Shown: positions 56,329 to 64,000 of the stretch, piece by piece
Layout: each line of letters opens with the position of its first letter
Position numbering within the stretch: position 1 is the first letter of the stretch
Assembly: GCA_003577315.1 (NCBI GenBank)
Contig: QEVK01000022.1
Location: 18,027 to 82,026 of the forward strand
Source: Hyphomicrobiales bacterium
Lineage (GTDB): Bacteria; Pseudomonadota; Alphaproteobacteria; Rhizobiales; Rhizobiaceae
DNA: 64,000 nt
Reading direction: 5' to 3'
Position numbers and translations under genes: made by a program
Notes under the pieces: model-generated
Databases searched by the model: none
Told to the model about the DNA's origin: nothing
Seen by the model: only the letters and a program-made list of their open reading frames with translations

Positions 56329-57903
56329 ATGACCGCGACCGCTCATCCCGACACAGTCCTCATCGTCGATTTCGGCAGCCAGGTGACGCAGCTCATCGCG
56401 CGTCGCGTGCGCGAGGCCGGCGTCTATTCCGAGATCGTTCCGTTCCAGTCCGCCGCGGACGCCTTCGCCCGGATCGGGCCCAAGGCGGTGATCCTGTCCG
56501 GCGGCCCGGCGTCGGCCGCCGAAACGGGCAGCCCGCGCGCGCCGCAAGTGATCTTCGAGGCCGGCATTCCCGTGCTCGGCATCTGCTATGGCGAGCAGGT
56601 GATGTGCGAGCAGCTCGGCGGCAGGGTCGAGGGCGGCCACCACCGCGAGTTCGGCCGCGCCTTCCTCGAGATCGAGGAGGAGAACGCGCTGTTCGACGGC
56701 GTGTGGGCCAAGGGCACCCGCCATCAGGTGTGGATGAGCCACGGCGACCGCGTCACCGCGCTGCCGCAAGGCTTCCGCGTCGTCGGCACCTCCTCCGGCG
56801 CGCCCTTCGCGGCCATCGCCGACGAGGCGCGCAGGTTCTACGCCGTGCAGTTCCACCCCGAGGTGGTGCATACGCCCGACGGCGCGAAGCTGCTTTCCAA
56901 CTTCGTCCACAAGATCGCCGGGCTGAAGGGCGACTGGACCATGGCCGCCTATCGCGGGCAGGCGGTGGCGGCGATCCGCGAGCAGGTCGGCGACGGCCGC
57001 GTGATCTGCGCCCTTTCCGGCGGCGTCGATTCCTCGGTGGCGGCGGTGCTGATCCACGAGGCGATCGGCGAGCGGCTGACCTGCATCTTCGTCGACCACG
57101 GCCTGATGCGCAAGGGCGAGGGCGAGCAGGTCGTCTCGATGTATCGCGAGCACTACAACATCCCGCTCGTGCATGTGCGGGCCGAGGATCGCTTCCTCGC
57201 CGCGCTGGAGGGCGAGGCCGACCCGGAAAAGAAGCGCAAGACCATCGGCCGCCTGTTCATCGAGGTGTTCGAGGAGGAGGCGAGGAAGCTCGCCGTGGCC
57301 GGCAGGCCGGCTGAATTTCTCGCCCAGGGCACGCTCTATCCCGACGTGATCGAGAGCGTGTCCTTCACCGGCGGCCCTTCGGTGACGATCAAGTCGCACC
57401 ACAATGTCGGCGGCCTGCCCGAGCGCATGAACATGAAGCTGGTCGAGCCGCTGCGCGAGCTGTTCAAGGACGAGGTACGCGCGCTCGGCCGCGAGCTCGG
57501 CCTGCCCGCGCACTTCATCGAGCGCCACCCTTTCCCGGGTCCCGGCCTGGCCATACGCTGCCCCGGCCCGGTGACGCGCGAGAAGCTCGACATCTTGCGC
57601 GAGGCCGACGCGGTCTATCTCGACGAGATCAGGAAGGCCGGCCTCTACAACGTTATCTGGCAGGCTTTCGCCGTGCTTCTGCCGGTGCAGACGGTGGGCG
57701 TGATGGGCGACGGGCGCACCTACGACTATGTCTGCGCGCTGCGCGCCGTCACTTCCGTGGACGGCATGACGGCCGACTTCTATCACTACGACATGGACTT
57801 CCTCGGCCGCGCGGCGACGCGCATCATCAACGAGGTGCGCGGCATCAACCGCGTCGTCTACGACATCACCTCCAAGCCCCCCGGCACCATCGAGTGGGAA
57901 TAG
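56329..57903 (+). CDS. guaA: GMP synthase (glutamine-hydrolysing)
   Basis: GuaA aminates XMP to GMP using glutamine and ATP. The 524-residue protein has a class I glutaminase domain ([26 protein letters not shown]; nucleophile Cys in [12 protein letters not shown] in [12 protein letters not shown]), an ATP pyrophosphatase domain with the P loop [12 protein letters not shown], and the C-terminal dimer domain ending [11 protein letters not shown] 56329 (MTATAHPD) was chosen; the frame is open upstream only as a shadow. It completes, with guaB, the IMP-to-GMP branch. Confidence 0.97.
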   Translation: MTATAHPDTVLIVDFGSQVTQLIARRVREAGVYSEIVPFQSAADAFARIGPKAVILSGGPASAAETGSPRAPQVIFEAGIPVLGICYGEQVMCEQLGGRVEGGHHREFGRAFLEIEEENALFDGVWAKGTRHQVWMSHGDRVTALPQGFRVVGTSSGAPFAAIADEARRFYAVQFHPEVVHTPDGAKLLSNFVHKIAGLKGDWTMAAYRGQAVAAIREQVGDGRVICALSGGVDSSVAAVLIHEAIGERLTCIFVDHGLMRKGEGEQVVSMYREHYNIPLVHVRAEDRFLAALEGEADPEKKRKTIGRLFIEVFEEEARKLAVAGRPAEFLAQGTLYPDVIESVSFTGGPSVTIKSHHNVGGLPERMNMKLVEPLRELFKDEVRALGRELGLPAHFIERHPFPGPGLAIRCPGPVTREKLDILREADAVYLDEIRKAGLYNVIWQAFAVLLPVQTVGVMGDGRTYDYVCALRAVTSVDGMTADFYHYDMDFLGRAATRIINEVRGINRVVYDITSKPPGTIEWE

Positions 57904-57931
57904 TCGATCCGGGAAACGATGCCGCTGCGCG

Positions 57932-59203
57932 TCACCGGCCGAACTTGTCCAGCACGCGATAGGCGGAGACCGCGAGCCTCACGCCGGCTTTCCTGAAGCG
58001 CCAGAACGGGTAGGGTCGCATCCCCCGCACGGCAAAACCGTAGCGTGCGGGATCGTCATGGAGAATCCGCTCGGCAGTCGAGGTGCCGAGCCGGGTCCCC
58101 ATCGCCATTCCTTTGCCGTTGAAGCCGGCGACAATGTGAAGCCCGCGAGCTGGCTCATGCACATGCGGCAGTCCATCCGCCGTGATCGCGACTTCGCCAC
58201 TCCAGTAGTACTGGATCCGCGGAGGAGCCATGAAAGGAAAGTTCTTCTGCATCCAGGCAACCAGAAAGCCGTAATGCCCGAAGTTCCCGACATCGCTTGC
58301 CGGCCCGCGGCCACCGACAACCAGGCGTCCCTCGGCATCCTTGCGGAAATAATAGACCAGACGGCGGGTATCCGAGGCAATCTGGCCACCGGGCAGGATG
58401 CTGGCGGCCAGCTTTCCGCTCAAAGGGTAAGTGGCGATCTGGATGCTATTCACCGTAACGATGGTCTGCTCCAGCGCCTCCACGAGACCGTGGCTGAAGG
58501 CGTTTGTGGCCACGACCACGTTTCTGGCCTTGACCGTGCCCTGTGGCGTCCTGACGATCCAGCTGGAGTTGTCCGATCGCAGCTCCAGGGCCGGAGACTT
58601 CGAAAAGACGCGCACGCCGGCGCTCCGGGCCGCCCGACAAAGGCCCCGCGTATAGGCGCACGGGTTTACGCCGCCGCCGCGGCAGTCGAAATACGAGGCA
58701 TGGAACATGCCCGAGCCGACCATCCTTGCCGTCTGCTCCCGATCCAGGAATTCCAGACCGGCATCGGCCGCAGGCTCATGGCCCGGGAGCGGCAGGAGCC
58801 GTTCATGATGGATGCCGCGCAGGAGGCCGGTGCGAACGGCGTCGCAATCTATTGAGTGGCGGTCAATCAGGTCGAAGACCAGGTCCGGGCTCGTGAGCGC
58901 CATGGCGCGGACGCGATCCGCCTGATCGGGGCTCAGTCCGCGCAGCATCCTGGCGAGGCCGTATCCGCTGATCGGCTGGATCTGTCCGCCGCTTCTGCCC
59001 GATGCGCCCGCCGCCGGAAACGCGGCGTCGAGGACGACCGCATCGGCGCCGCCTTCGCGCAGCCGCAAGGCGGCGGAGAGCCCGGTGACGCCAGCGCCGA
59101 CCACGGCCACGTCGCATGCGATCTCGCCGAACAGGCTCTCGCAGGCAGGCGGCGCCTCCCTGGCGGTGCGCTCCCACATGTTGCAGAAAATCGGAGTTTC
59201 CAT
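57932..59203 (-). CDS. FAD-dependent amine/amino-acid oxidoreductase (DAO family, PuuB-like)
   Basis: A 423-residue flavoprotein of the D-amino-acid-oxidase (DAO) fold. The dinucleotide motif VAVVGAGVTGLSAALRLREGGADAVVLDA is at about 33-60 (Gly36, Gly38, Gly41), with AAGASGRSGGQIQPI following and a C-terminal IQYYWSGEVAITADGLPHVHEPARGLHIVAGFNGKGMAMGTRLG. This arrangement is that of gamma-glutamylputrescine oxidase (PuuB) and related secondary-amine oxidases. It produces an aldehyde plus an amine and peroxide, which the aldehyde dehydrogenase at 62332 could consume. It is 95 bp downstream of the GntR gene on the same strand. Confidence 0.85.
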   Translation of the reverse strand: METPIFCNMWERTAREAPPACESLFGEIACDVAVVGAGVTGLSAALRLREGGADAVVLDAAFPAAGASGRSGGQIQPISGYGLARMLRGLSPDQADRVRAMALTSPDLVFDLIDRHSIDCDAVRTGLLRGIHHERLLPLPGHEPAADAGLEFLDREQTARMVGSGMFHASYFDCRGGGVNPCAYTRGLCRAARSAGVRVFSKSPALELRSDNSSWIVRTPQGTVKARNVVVATNAFSHGLVEALEQTIVTVNSIQIATYPLSGKLAASILPGGQIASDTRRLVYYFRKDAEGRLVVGGRGPASDVGNFGHYGFLVAWMQKNFPFMAPPRIQYYWSGEVAITADGLPHVHEPARGLHIVAGFNGKGMAMGTRLGTSTAERILHDDPARYGFAVRGMRPYPFWRFRKAGVRLAVSAYRVLDKFGR

Positions 59204-59243
59204 GCCGGCTCTACGATACTGGAATATTTTTCCGCGCCCGGGG

Positions 59244-59293
59244 GCATCCGGAGGGATTCATCCGGAAAGTGCATGCACTTTCCGGTCCGATGC
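59244..59293. repeat. Short intergenic palindromic repeat, copy 2 (reverse orientation)
   Basis: A 50-bp element between the GntR and oxidoreductase genes. Read on the minus strand it begins with the same 18 bp as the copy at 55544 and ends in a near-complement GGATGC, folding as CCGGAAAGTGCATGCACTTTCCGG. Confidence 0.7.
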
Positions 59294-59298
59294 CCCGG

Positions 59299-60042
59299 CT
59301 ATTTCCGGTGCAGTCTCGACGTGAATTCGAGCTTCACGAAATCGCCCCTGTATTTCGTCTTTCCGATGTAGATGATCGCCCCCGATTTGTCCGTGATGAC
59401 GCGGACGACATCGCCGATCGGGGCGTTCGAGGCGAGGTTTAGCGCGTTGGCGGTCTCATGATCGGCGGTCGTGAAAAAGATCGACTGGTGCAGATCCAGC
59501 GTATTGGCGTCCTTCATTTCGGATAATACCGAGATGACCATGCTGGTGTCGAATTCATCGGGCGCGAGGTCGTAGATGCGCTGGCTGAGGTAAATCTCGA
59601 TCAGCGCATAGGGAATGTCGCCGGACGAGTGGATTCGCTTCATGAAGCGGTAGGCGCCCTCGAAATGACCGATCCTCACGTCGATCGCCGGCGGCGGAAC
59701 ATTGTCGCTGACGGCCAAAGACTTCGTCTGCTTGCCCTCGAGATGATGCAGCAGGGAGTTCCAGTCGGATTTCAGGACAAGCCACTTTCCGATTTTCGGC
59801 TCGCTGGAAATGAACGTGCCCTTGCCCTGCTGGCGCAACAACAAGCCCTCTTCTTCCAGCAGGGATATCGACTGGCGCACGGTAACGACGGCAACCTGAT
59901 ATTTCTGCGCCAGCTCGGCGATTGAGGGCAGGCGCTGGGAAGGCTTCAGGATGCCGTTCGCGATCTCCCTGCGGATGATGCCGGCGACCTGCAGGTACAG
60001 CGGTCCACGGTTTCTACGTTCCAGGGTGGCCGTTTCCAGCAT
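59299..60042 (-). CDS. GntR-family regulator with UTRA sensor domain
   Basis: A 247-residue regulator. The N-terminal winged helix (LYLQVAGIIRREIANGILKPSQRLPSIAELAQKYQVAVVTVRQSISLLEEEGLLLRQQGKGTFI) is of the GntR/HutC type, and the C-terminal part is a UTRA ligand-binding domain. ATG 60042 has GGAG 9 bp upstream; ATG 60060 would add 6 residues. Its own promoter (TTGACT-N17-TCTAAT) overlaps an ATTAGAATG palindrome, and related TAGAATG sequences occur at the promoters of the adjacent operon and after the aldehyde dehydrogenase. So it is probably an autorepressor and local repressor, released by a pathway metabolite. Confidence 0.9.
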   Translation of the reverse strand: MLETATLERRNRGPLYLQVAGIIRREIANGILKPSQRLPSIAELAQKYQVAVVTVRQSISLLEEEGLLLRQQGKGTFISSEPKIGKWLVLKSDWNSLLHHLEGKQTKSLAVSDNVPPPAIDVRIGHFEGAYRFMKRIHSSGDIPYALIEIYLSQRIYDLAPDEFDTSMVISVLSEMKDANTLDLHQSIFFTTADHETANALNLASNAPIGDVVRVITDKSGAIIYIGKTKYRGDFVKLEFTSRLHRK

Positions 60043-60079
60043 GTTCCCAGCTCCGATCATCTCTGATGGTCATCACAAC

Positions 60080-60108
60080 ATTAGAATGTACCATTCCAAT
60101 GCAGTCAA
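60080..60108 (-). promoter_or_regulatory. Promoter and operator of the GntR gene
   Basis: On the minus strand TTGACT (60108-60103) and TCTAAT (60085-60080) are 17 bp apart. The -10 and spacer hold the dyad ATTAGAATG-N3-CATTCCAAT (60080-60100, 8 of 9 arm positions paired), the probable binding site of the GntR protein itself. Confidence 0.65.
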
Positions 60109-60183
60109 GCAATGCCTGCGTGTCCCCGCTGCAACCGCCGGGGAGGGCAGCGGCGGGACGATGTCCCTCCCGCTTGACGTATA

Positions 60184-60215
60184 GTGACAACGAGATATAT
60201 GGTTTTTAGAATGAT
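60184..60215 (+). promoter_or_regulatory. Promoter of the phosphoesterase-aldehyde dehydrogenase operon
   Basis: GTGACA (60184-60189), a 17-bp spacer and TAGAAT (60207-60212) form a sigma70-like promoter. The TAGAATG at the -10 repeats the arm of the GntR operator. Confidence 0.6.
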
Positions 60216-60254
60216 AGGTTGAATTTTTCAGATCGATTTTGGCTGGAGAGCATC

Positions 60255-62327
60255 TTGAACAGACGACCGTCCGGAGAAAGGCTGCTCAGGATCGGCCTGA
60301 TTTCCGACACGCATTGCAATGAGCGGGAGGATGCCTCGGCCTCGCCTTACCCCGCGAATGCCGAAGCCAACCCGAGAGCCCGCCGGGCCTTTGCGCAACT
60401 GAACGAGGCGCGTCCGGCGCTGGTCATCCATCTCGGGGACATGATCAATCCGGTGCCGGAACTGCCGACCTACGAAGCGGCCGCGCTGCGGTTCAAGGAA
60501 ATTGCGAGCGGCTTGACTGCACCGCTGCATCTGGTGCCGGGCAATCACGACATCGGCGACAAGCCTGTCAGCTGGATGCCGGCAGGGACCGTCTGCGATG
60601 CGTTCGTCGATCTCTATGAGCGCCATTTCGGCCGGCACTACTATGCCTTTGAGCACAGCGGCGTGCTGTTCATCATCCTCAATGCCTCATTGATCAACAG
60701 CGGCCTTGGCAAGGAGGCCGAGCAGCGCGCATGGCTCGAGCAGACATTCGCCGCCAATCGCGGCAAGCGGAGCTTCGTCTTCATCCACTATCCGCCCTAT
60801 GTCTCGAGCCCGGACGAGCCCGGCTCCTACGACAATATCGACGAGCCGGGCCGCGGCTGGCTCCTCGGCCTGGTCGAGACCTACCGGCCCGAGGCCCTGT
60901 TCGCCGGGCATGTGCACAATTTCTGGTACGACGTCGTCGGCGACACCGAGACCTATGTCGTGCCTTCGACCTGCTTCGTCCGGCACGATTATTCGGAGAT
61001 GAACCGCATCTCGGCCGGGGATCAGTACGGCCGCAACGACGTCGACAAGCTCGGCTTCGTGCTGCTCGACATCTACGAGCAGGGGCATGTCGCGAGCTAT
61101 GTGCGATCCTATGGCCGGGGGGTCGAGGCAGATCGGCAGCCTTGCGAACCGGGGCCGGCGGCTGAGTGGCCGGCGAGGATCCATACGAAGATCTCCGCAT
61201 TCGACAATCTCGGCGCCGACATGCGTCACAGCTGGGCGGAGGAGCTCGACGTCGCCCCCTCCGGCGCGGTCGACGAGTTTCGGCGCAAGCGGGCCCGCAA
61301 CGACTATCCGGTCATGGCGCTATGGGAACTGGGGCTGCGTCGCATGCGGGTCCCGATCCAGGACCTTGTCGATGGCCGCACCCGCCGCCGGATGGCTTTG
61401 ATGCATTCGGTCGGCCATCTCTTCCACGTCTACTGTTACGGCATGCCGATGGAAGGCGAGGCCGTGCTTCTGGCAAAGCACGCATCGCTGGTGGACCGTC
61501 TCGAGATCGTCATCAACTGGGATACGGTCGACCGGCAACTCGCGGAACTCGCAAGGCTCGGCAAGGAGCACGGCATTCCCGTCATCGTCTCGCGCGTCAA
61601 TCGAAAGGACGCCGGCAAGCATTCACAAAGCCGGTACAATCACCTGATCAGCCATGGCTTTACACCCGCGGAGGGTGAGGAGGTCGCAGCGAAGCTGGTC
61701 GAGGCCGGCATTCCACCGACGATGTCCGGCATCATGTTCTCCGTCCCGCGCAGCGAATGCCCGGTGCAGGCCGTCCGCTGGGCCAGCGGGTTCGAAAGGG
61801 CCAGTCGCATCCGGCCCTGTCTGTACGTCAAGTCCACCTCGGCAAGTCCGGCCGAAGCCTTTGTCGATGACGCTGCGAATGCCATCCGCATCCTGCATGC
61901 CTCGATGGCCGCGGCCGCTTGCCCGAATGTCGAGGTCATCCTCGACACGTTCGCCGACGCCGACCGCGGCTACTTCGTGCGCACCGGCCTGGTGGACCGC
62001 CGTTACAATCTGCGCCCGGCGGGGCGCTCCCTCGCGATGCTGGTCGGCCTGGTGAACGGGCGGGATTGGCTGCTGGAAACCGACGAGCTGCTCTCGCCGG
62101 AAACGCCGGAACGGCATGCGCTGGTCGGTGCGGAAGGCGAGCGCATCGTGCTGGCAAGGGGCGGGCGCGACGCTTGCGACGGCACCGCGGGGCTGTCGCT
62201 GACGTGGCGTTCGCCGGGCGGATCGTCGAAGACCGTCCCTCTCCTGTGCCATTCCGTCGAGCCGCAGGTGCAGATCGCGGAAATCCCGGCGCCGCGTCGG
62301 GCGGAACGCAGCCAAACGGAGAGGTGA
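60255..62327 (+). CDS. Metallophosphoesterase fused to an uncharacterised C-terminal domain
   Basis: A 690-residue protein (if TTG 60255 is the start, with GGAGAG 4 bp upstream; TTG 60219 would add 12 residues). Residues 10-300 are a calcineurin-like phosphoesterase domain with all metal motifs: DTH (Asp18, His20), GDMIN (Asp62), GNHD (97-99), His178 in FIHYPPY and GHVH (218-221). Residues about 320-660 alternate predicted strands and helices like a TIM barrel (for example RLEIVINWDTVDRQLAELARLGKE, NVEVILDTFADADRGYFVRTGLVDRRYNLRP) but match no family I know. There is no signal peptide, so it is cytoplasmic. It ends 4 bp before the aldehyde dehydrogenase. It probably hydrolyses a phosphoester in a catabolic pathway; the substrate is unknown. 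Confidence 0.85.
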   Translation: MNRRPSGERLLRIGLISDTHCNEREDASASPYPANAEANPRARRAFAQLNEARPALVIHLGDMINPVPELPTYEAAALRFKEIASGLTAPLHLVPGNHDIGDKPVSWMPAGTVCDAFVDLYERHFGRHYYAFEHSGVLFIILNASLINSGLGKEAEQRAWLEQTFAANRGKRSFVFIHYPPYVSSPDEPGSYDNIDEPGRGWLLGLVETYRPEALFAGHVHNFWYDVVGDTETYVVPSTCFVRHDYSEMNRISAGDQYGRNDVDKLGFVLLDIYEQGHVASYVRSYGRGVEADRQPCEPGPAAEWPARIHTKISAFDNLGADMRHSWAEELDVAPSGAVDEFRRKRARNDYPVMALWELGLRRMRVPIQDLVDGRTRRRMALMHSVGHLFHVYCYGMPMEGEAVLLAKHASLVDRLEIVINWDTVDRQLAELARLGKEHGIPVIVSRVNRKDAGKHSQSRYNHLISHGFTPAEGEEVAAKLVEAGIPPTMSGIMFSVPRSECPVQAVRWASGFERASRIRPCLYVKSTSASPAEAFVDDAANAIRILHASMAAAACPNVEVILDTFADADRGYFVRTGLVDRRYNLRPAGRSLAMLVGLVNGRDWLLETDELLSPETPERHALVGAEGERIVLARGGRDACDGTAGLSLTWRSPGGSSKTVPLLCHSVEPQVQIAEIPAPRRAERSQTER

Positions 62328-62331
62328 CAGG

Positions 62332-63858
62332 ATGGCAGGGCATGAGGATCCGGCCTACTGGGAAGACCGGAAAGGACGGCTGGATTTCAGAACCGGGGCC
62401 TTTATCGACGGAGCTTGCTGCCCTGCTGCGTCCGGTGAGACGTTCGACTGTATCAATCCGGCAGACGGACAGCTCTTGACGTCAGTGGCCGCATGCGGGC
62501 CCGAAGACGTCGGGCGCGCCGTCCGTTCCGCCCGCCGCGTCTTCGAGCGGGGACATTGGGCGAAAACCACGCCCCAGCACCGTAAGAAATGCTTGATAAG
62601 ATTCGCCGAGTTGATCGAGAAGCATGCGGAGGAGCTTGCCCTCCTCGACACTTTGAACATGGGGAAGCCGATCAGCCAAAGTTTCCCCACCGGCGTATCC
62701 GAAGGGCCTTTTCCCGCCGATCTCGTCACGGCTCCGAATCATATTCGCTGGTTTGGCGAGGCAATCGACAAGGTGTACGATGAGGTCGGCCCCACCGGCC
62801 CTTCGGCATTGTCGTTGATCACGCGCGAACCCGTGGGCGTCGTCGCTGCGGTGGTGCCATGGAACTTTCCGCTGCTGATGGCGTGCTGGAAACTCGGACC
62901 GGCGCTTGCGGCGGGCAATTCGGTCATCCTGAAGCCGGCGGAGCAATCCCCGCTTAGCGCGTTGCGCATTGCCGAGTTGGCGATCGAGGCTGGCATGCCA
63001 GATGGCGTGCTGAACGTCGTTCCGGGTCTCGGCGCGGTTGCCGGTGCTGCGCTGGGACGTCACATGGATGTCGACTGCATCGCATTCACCGGATCGGCAG
63101 AGGTCGGCAAGCTATTCCTGACCTATGCAGGCGAATCCAACATGAAGCGGGTCTGGCTCGAATGCGGAGGCAAGGCGCCCAATATCATCCTGGCTGATTG
63201 TCCCGACGTCGAGGAGGCCGTCGAGGCGGCGGCCTATGGCGCCTTCCACAACCAGGGCGAGGTCTGCGCGGCCGCCCCGAGGCTGCTGGTCGAGCCAGCA
63301 ATCAAGGATGAAGTGATGGAGAAGCTGATCTCCTGCCTGGATCTCTTTCAGCCAGGGGACCCGCTCGATCCGAAGACGAGATCGGGCGCGATCGTCAGCC
63401 GCGATCACATGTCGCGTATTCTCGACTATATCTCAATCGGGGTTTCGGAGGGTGCGCCACTAAGATCAGGAGGCGCCCGGGTTCGGACGGAAACCGGCGG
63501 ATACTACGTCGAACCGACCATTTTCGACCCGGTTCTCAACCGGATGCGGATTGCGCAGGAAGAGATCTTCGGCCCGGTTCTGTCGGTCATCGACGTGGCC
63601 GGCGTTGATGAGGCAATCGCAATCGGCAACGGGACGATTTACGGGCTAACGGCCTCGGTCTGGACGTCGGACATAAACAAGGCCCACCGCGTGGCGCAAT
63701 GCCTGCGCGCCGGCACCGTCTGGATAAACTGCTACGAAGCAAGCGACGTCACGTCGCCCTTCGGTGGCTTCAAGCAGTCCGGCAACGGCCGCGACCGCTC
63801 GCTGCACGCGCTCGACAAATACACCGAGATCAAGTCGACCTGGATCAGGTTTTCTTGA
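62332..63858 (+). CDS. NAD(P)-dependent aldehyde dehydrogenase, PuuC-like
   Basis: A 508-residue aldehyde dehydrogenase. The nucleophile is Cys312 in FHNQGEVCAAAPR and the general base is Glu277 in LECGGKAPN; VVPWNFPLLMACWKLGPALAAGNSVILKPAE and FTGSAEVGK form the cofactor site. N-terminal TGAFIDGACCPAASGETFDCINPADGQLL and the C-terminal SPFGGFKQSGNGRDRSLHALDKYTEIKSTWI place it near gamma-glutamyl-aminobutyraldehyde dehydrogenases (PuuC) and betaine-type enzymes. It follows the phosphoesterase by 4 bp, so the two are co-translated. It would oxidise an aldehyde made by that pathway. Confidence 0.92.
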   Translation: MAGHEDPAYWEDRKGRLDFRTGAFIDGACCPAASGETFDCINPADGQLLTSVAACGPEDVGRAVRSARRVFERGHWAKTTPQHRKKCLIRFAELIEKHAEELALLDTLNMGKPISQSFPTGVSEGPFPADLVTAPNHIRWFGEAIDKVYDEVGPTGPSALSLITREPVGVVAAVVPWNFPLLMACWKLGPALAAGNSVILKPAEQSPLSALRIAELAIEAGMPDGVLNVVPGLGAVAGAALGRHMDVDCIAFTGSAEVGKLFLTYAGESNMKRVWLECGGKAPNIILADCPDVEEAVEAAAYGAFHNQGEVCAAAPRLLVEPAIKDEVMEKLISCLDLFQPGDPLDPKTRSGAIVSRDHMSRILDYISIGVSEGAPLRSGGARVRTETGGYYVEPTIFDPVLNRMRIAQEEIFGPVLSVIDVAGVDEAIAIGNGTIYGLTASVWTSDINKAHRVAQCLRAGTVWINCYEASDVTSPFGGFKQSGNGRDRSLHALDKYTEIKSTWIRFS

Positions 63859-63884
63859 CATATGGTCATCTCAATAATAGAATG
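63855..63884 (+). promoter_or_regulatory. Promoter with GntR-type operator after the aldehyde dehydrogenase gene
   Basis: TTGACA (63855-63860), a 17-bp spacer and TAGAAT (63878-63883). The 23 bp from 63862 match 60066-60088 at 20 positions (ATGGTCATC-N-CAA-N-A-N-TAGAATG). It should drive a further member of the regulon, but an IS end begins 19 bp downstream. Confidence 0.65.
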
Positions 63885-63902
63885 ACTTGCCGCTTGAAGA
63901 CG

Positions 63903-64000
63903 TGTCAACGGCGGAGTAAAAGTCGGCCATTGGGCGGCGCAAAAGTAGTCCACTTGGCGGCGCATTTGGGGAACGCCGGGAGGGCGTAGCCCGACCAGAG
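63903..64000 (+). mobile_element. Left end of an IS21-family-like insertion sequence, truncated by the window
   Basis: From TGTCAACGG the sequence has two spaced near-repeats, GGCGGAGTAAAAGTCGGCCA (63911-63930) and GGCGGCGCAAAAGTAGTCCA (63934-63953), then a third GGCGGCGCA (63957). Multiple terminal repeats of this GGCGG...AAAAGT...CCA form are typical of IS21-type elements with istA/istB. No transposase is visible before the window ends, so the family is inferred from the ends alone. Confidence 0.6.

Overview
The window is about 64 kb of very GC-rich, densely packed chromosomal DNA from an alphaproteobacterium, most likely a Mesorhizobium-like member of the Hyphomicrobiales (Phyllobacteriaceae group). 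The evidence is codon use, families typical of that order (DUF4170, DUF2093, a PccR/ScfR-type regulator facing pccB) and the ribF-ileS-tadA-rluB-rsmD neighbourhood. No rRNA, tRNA, CRISPR array or defence island was recognised. No gene-free stretch exceeds about 280 bp.

Layout. 1-12.1 kb: end of ribF, a MipA/OmpV outer-membrane protein, ileS (broken as given), a lipoprotein, tadA, rluB, rsmD, an active/inactive M16 peptidase pair and a patatin lipase. 12.2-18.5 kb: a small unknown ORF, pmbA (tldE), an inositol-monophosphatase-family enzyme, then a lipid A module (DUF4170, LPLAT/DUF374, waaA, lpxK, DUF2093). 18.5-24 kb: a membrane protein, mutL and a GGDEF-EAL protein. 24.1-27.4 kb: a TRAP transporter and a DUF442 protein. 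27.5-34.5 kb: a leftward acyl-CoA degradation operon whose order resembles the pim operon of Rhodopseudomonas, plus a 3-hydroxyisobutyryl-CoA hydrolase. 34.6-42.3 kb: the propionyl-CoA pathway (divergent pccR, then pccB, a small membrane protein, pccA, methylmalonyl-CoA mutase). 42.4-46.3 kb: glpR-glpD-glpK. 46.5-57.9 kb: guaB, a second map gene, a MAPEG protein, divergent oxyR/katG, an L,D-transpeptidase, an RsmB-type methyltransferase, a thioesterase, an MTA/SAH nucleosidase and guaA.

57.9-64 kb looks accessory. Base composition is less extreme. A GntR/UTRA regulator and a PuuB-like FAD oxidoreductase point left; a two-domain metallophosphoesterase and a PuuC-like aldehyde dehydrogenase point right. 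Three sigma70-like promoters (for the regulator, for the phosphoesterase operon, and after the aldehyde dehydrogenase) share a TAGAATG-type sequence. The third promoter runs straight into what looks like the end of an IS21-family element. This locus, with its uncharacterised phosphoesterase fusion, is the best candidate for an undescribed catabolic system.

The clearest anomaly is ileS. The sequence jumps from the first three residues of the KMSKS motif to a point roughly 37 residues downstream in another frame, so as written the essential enzyme would be inactive. Either the assembly lost a little over 100 bp here or this copy is a pseudogene.
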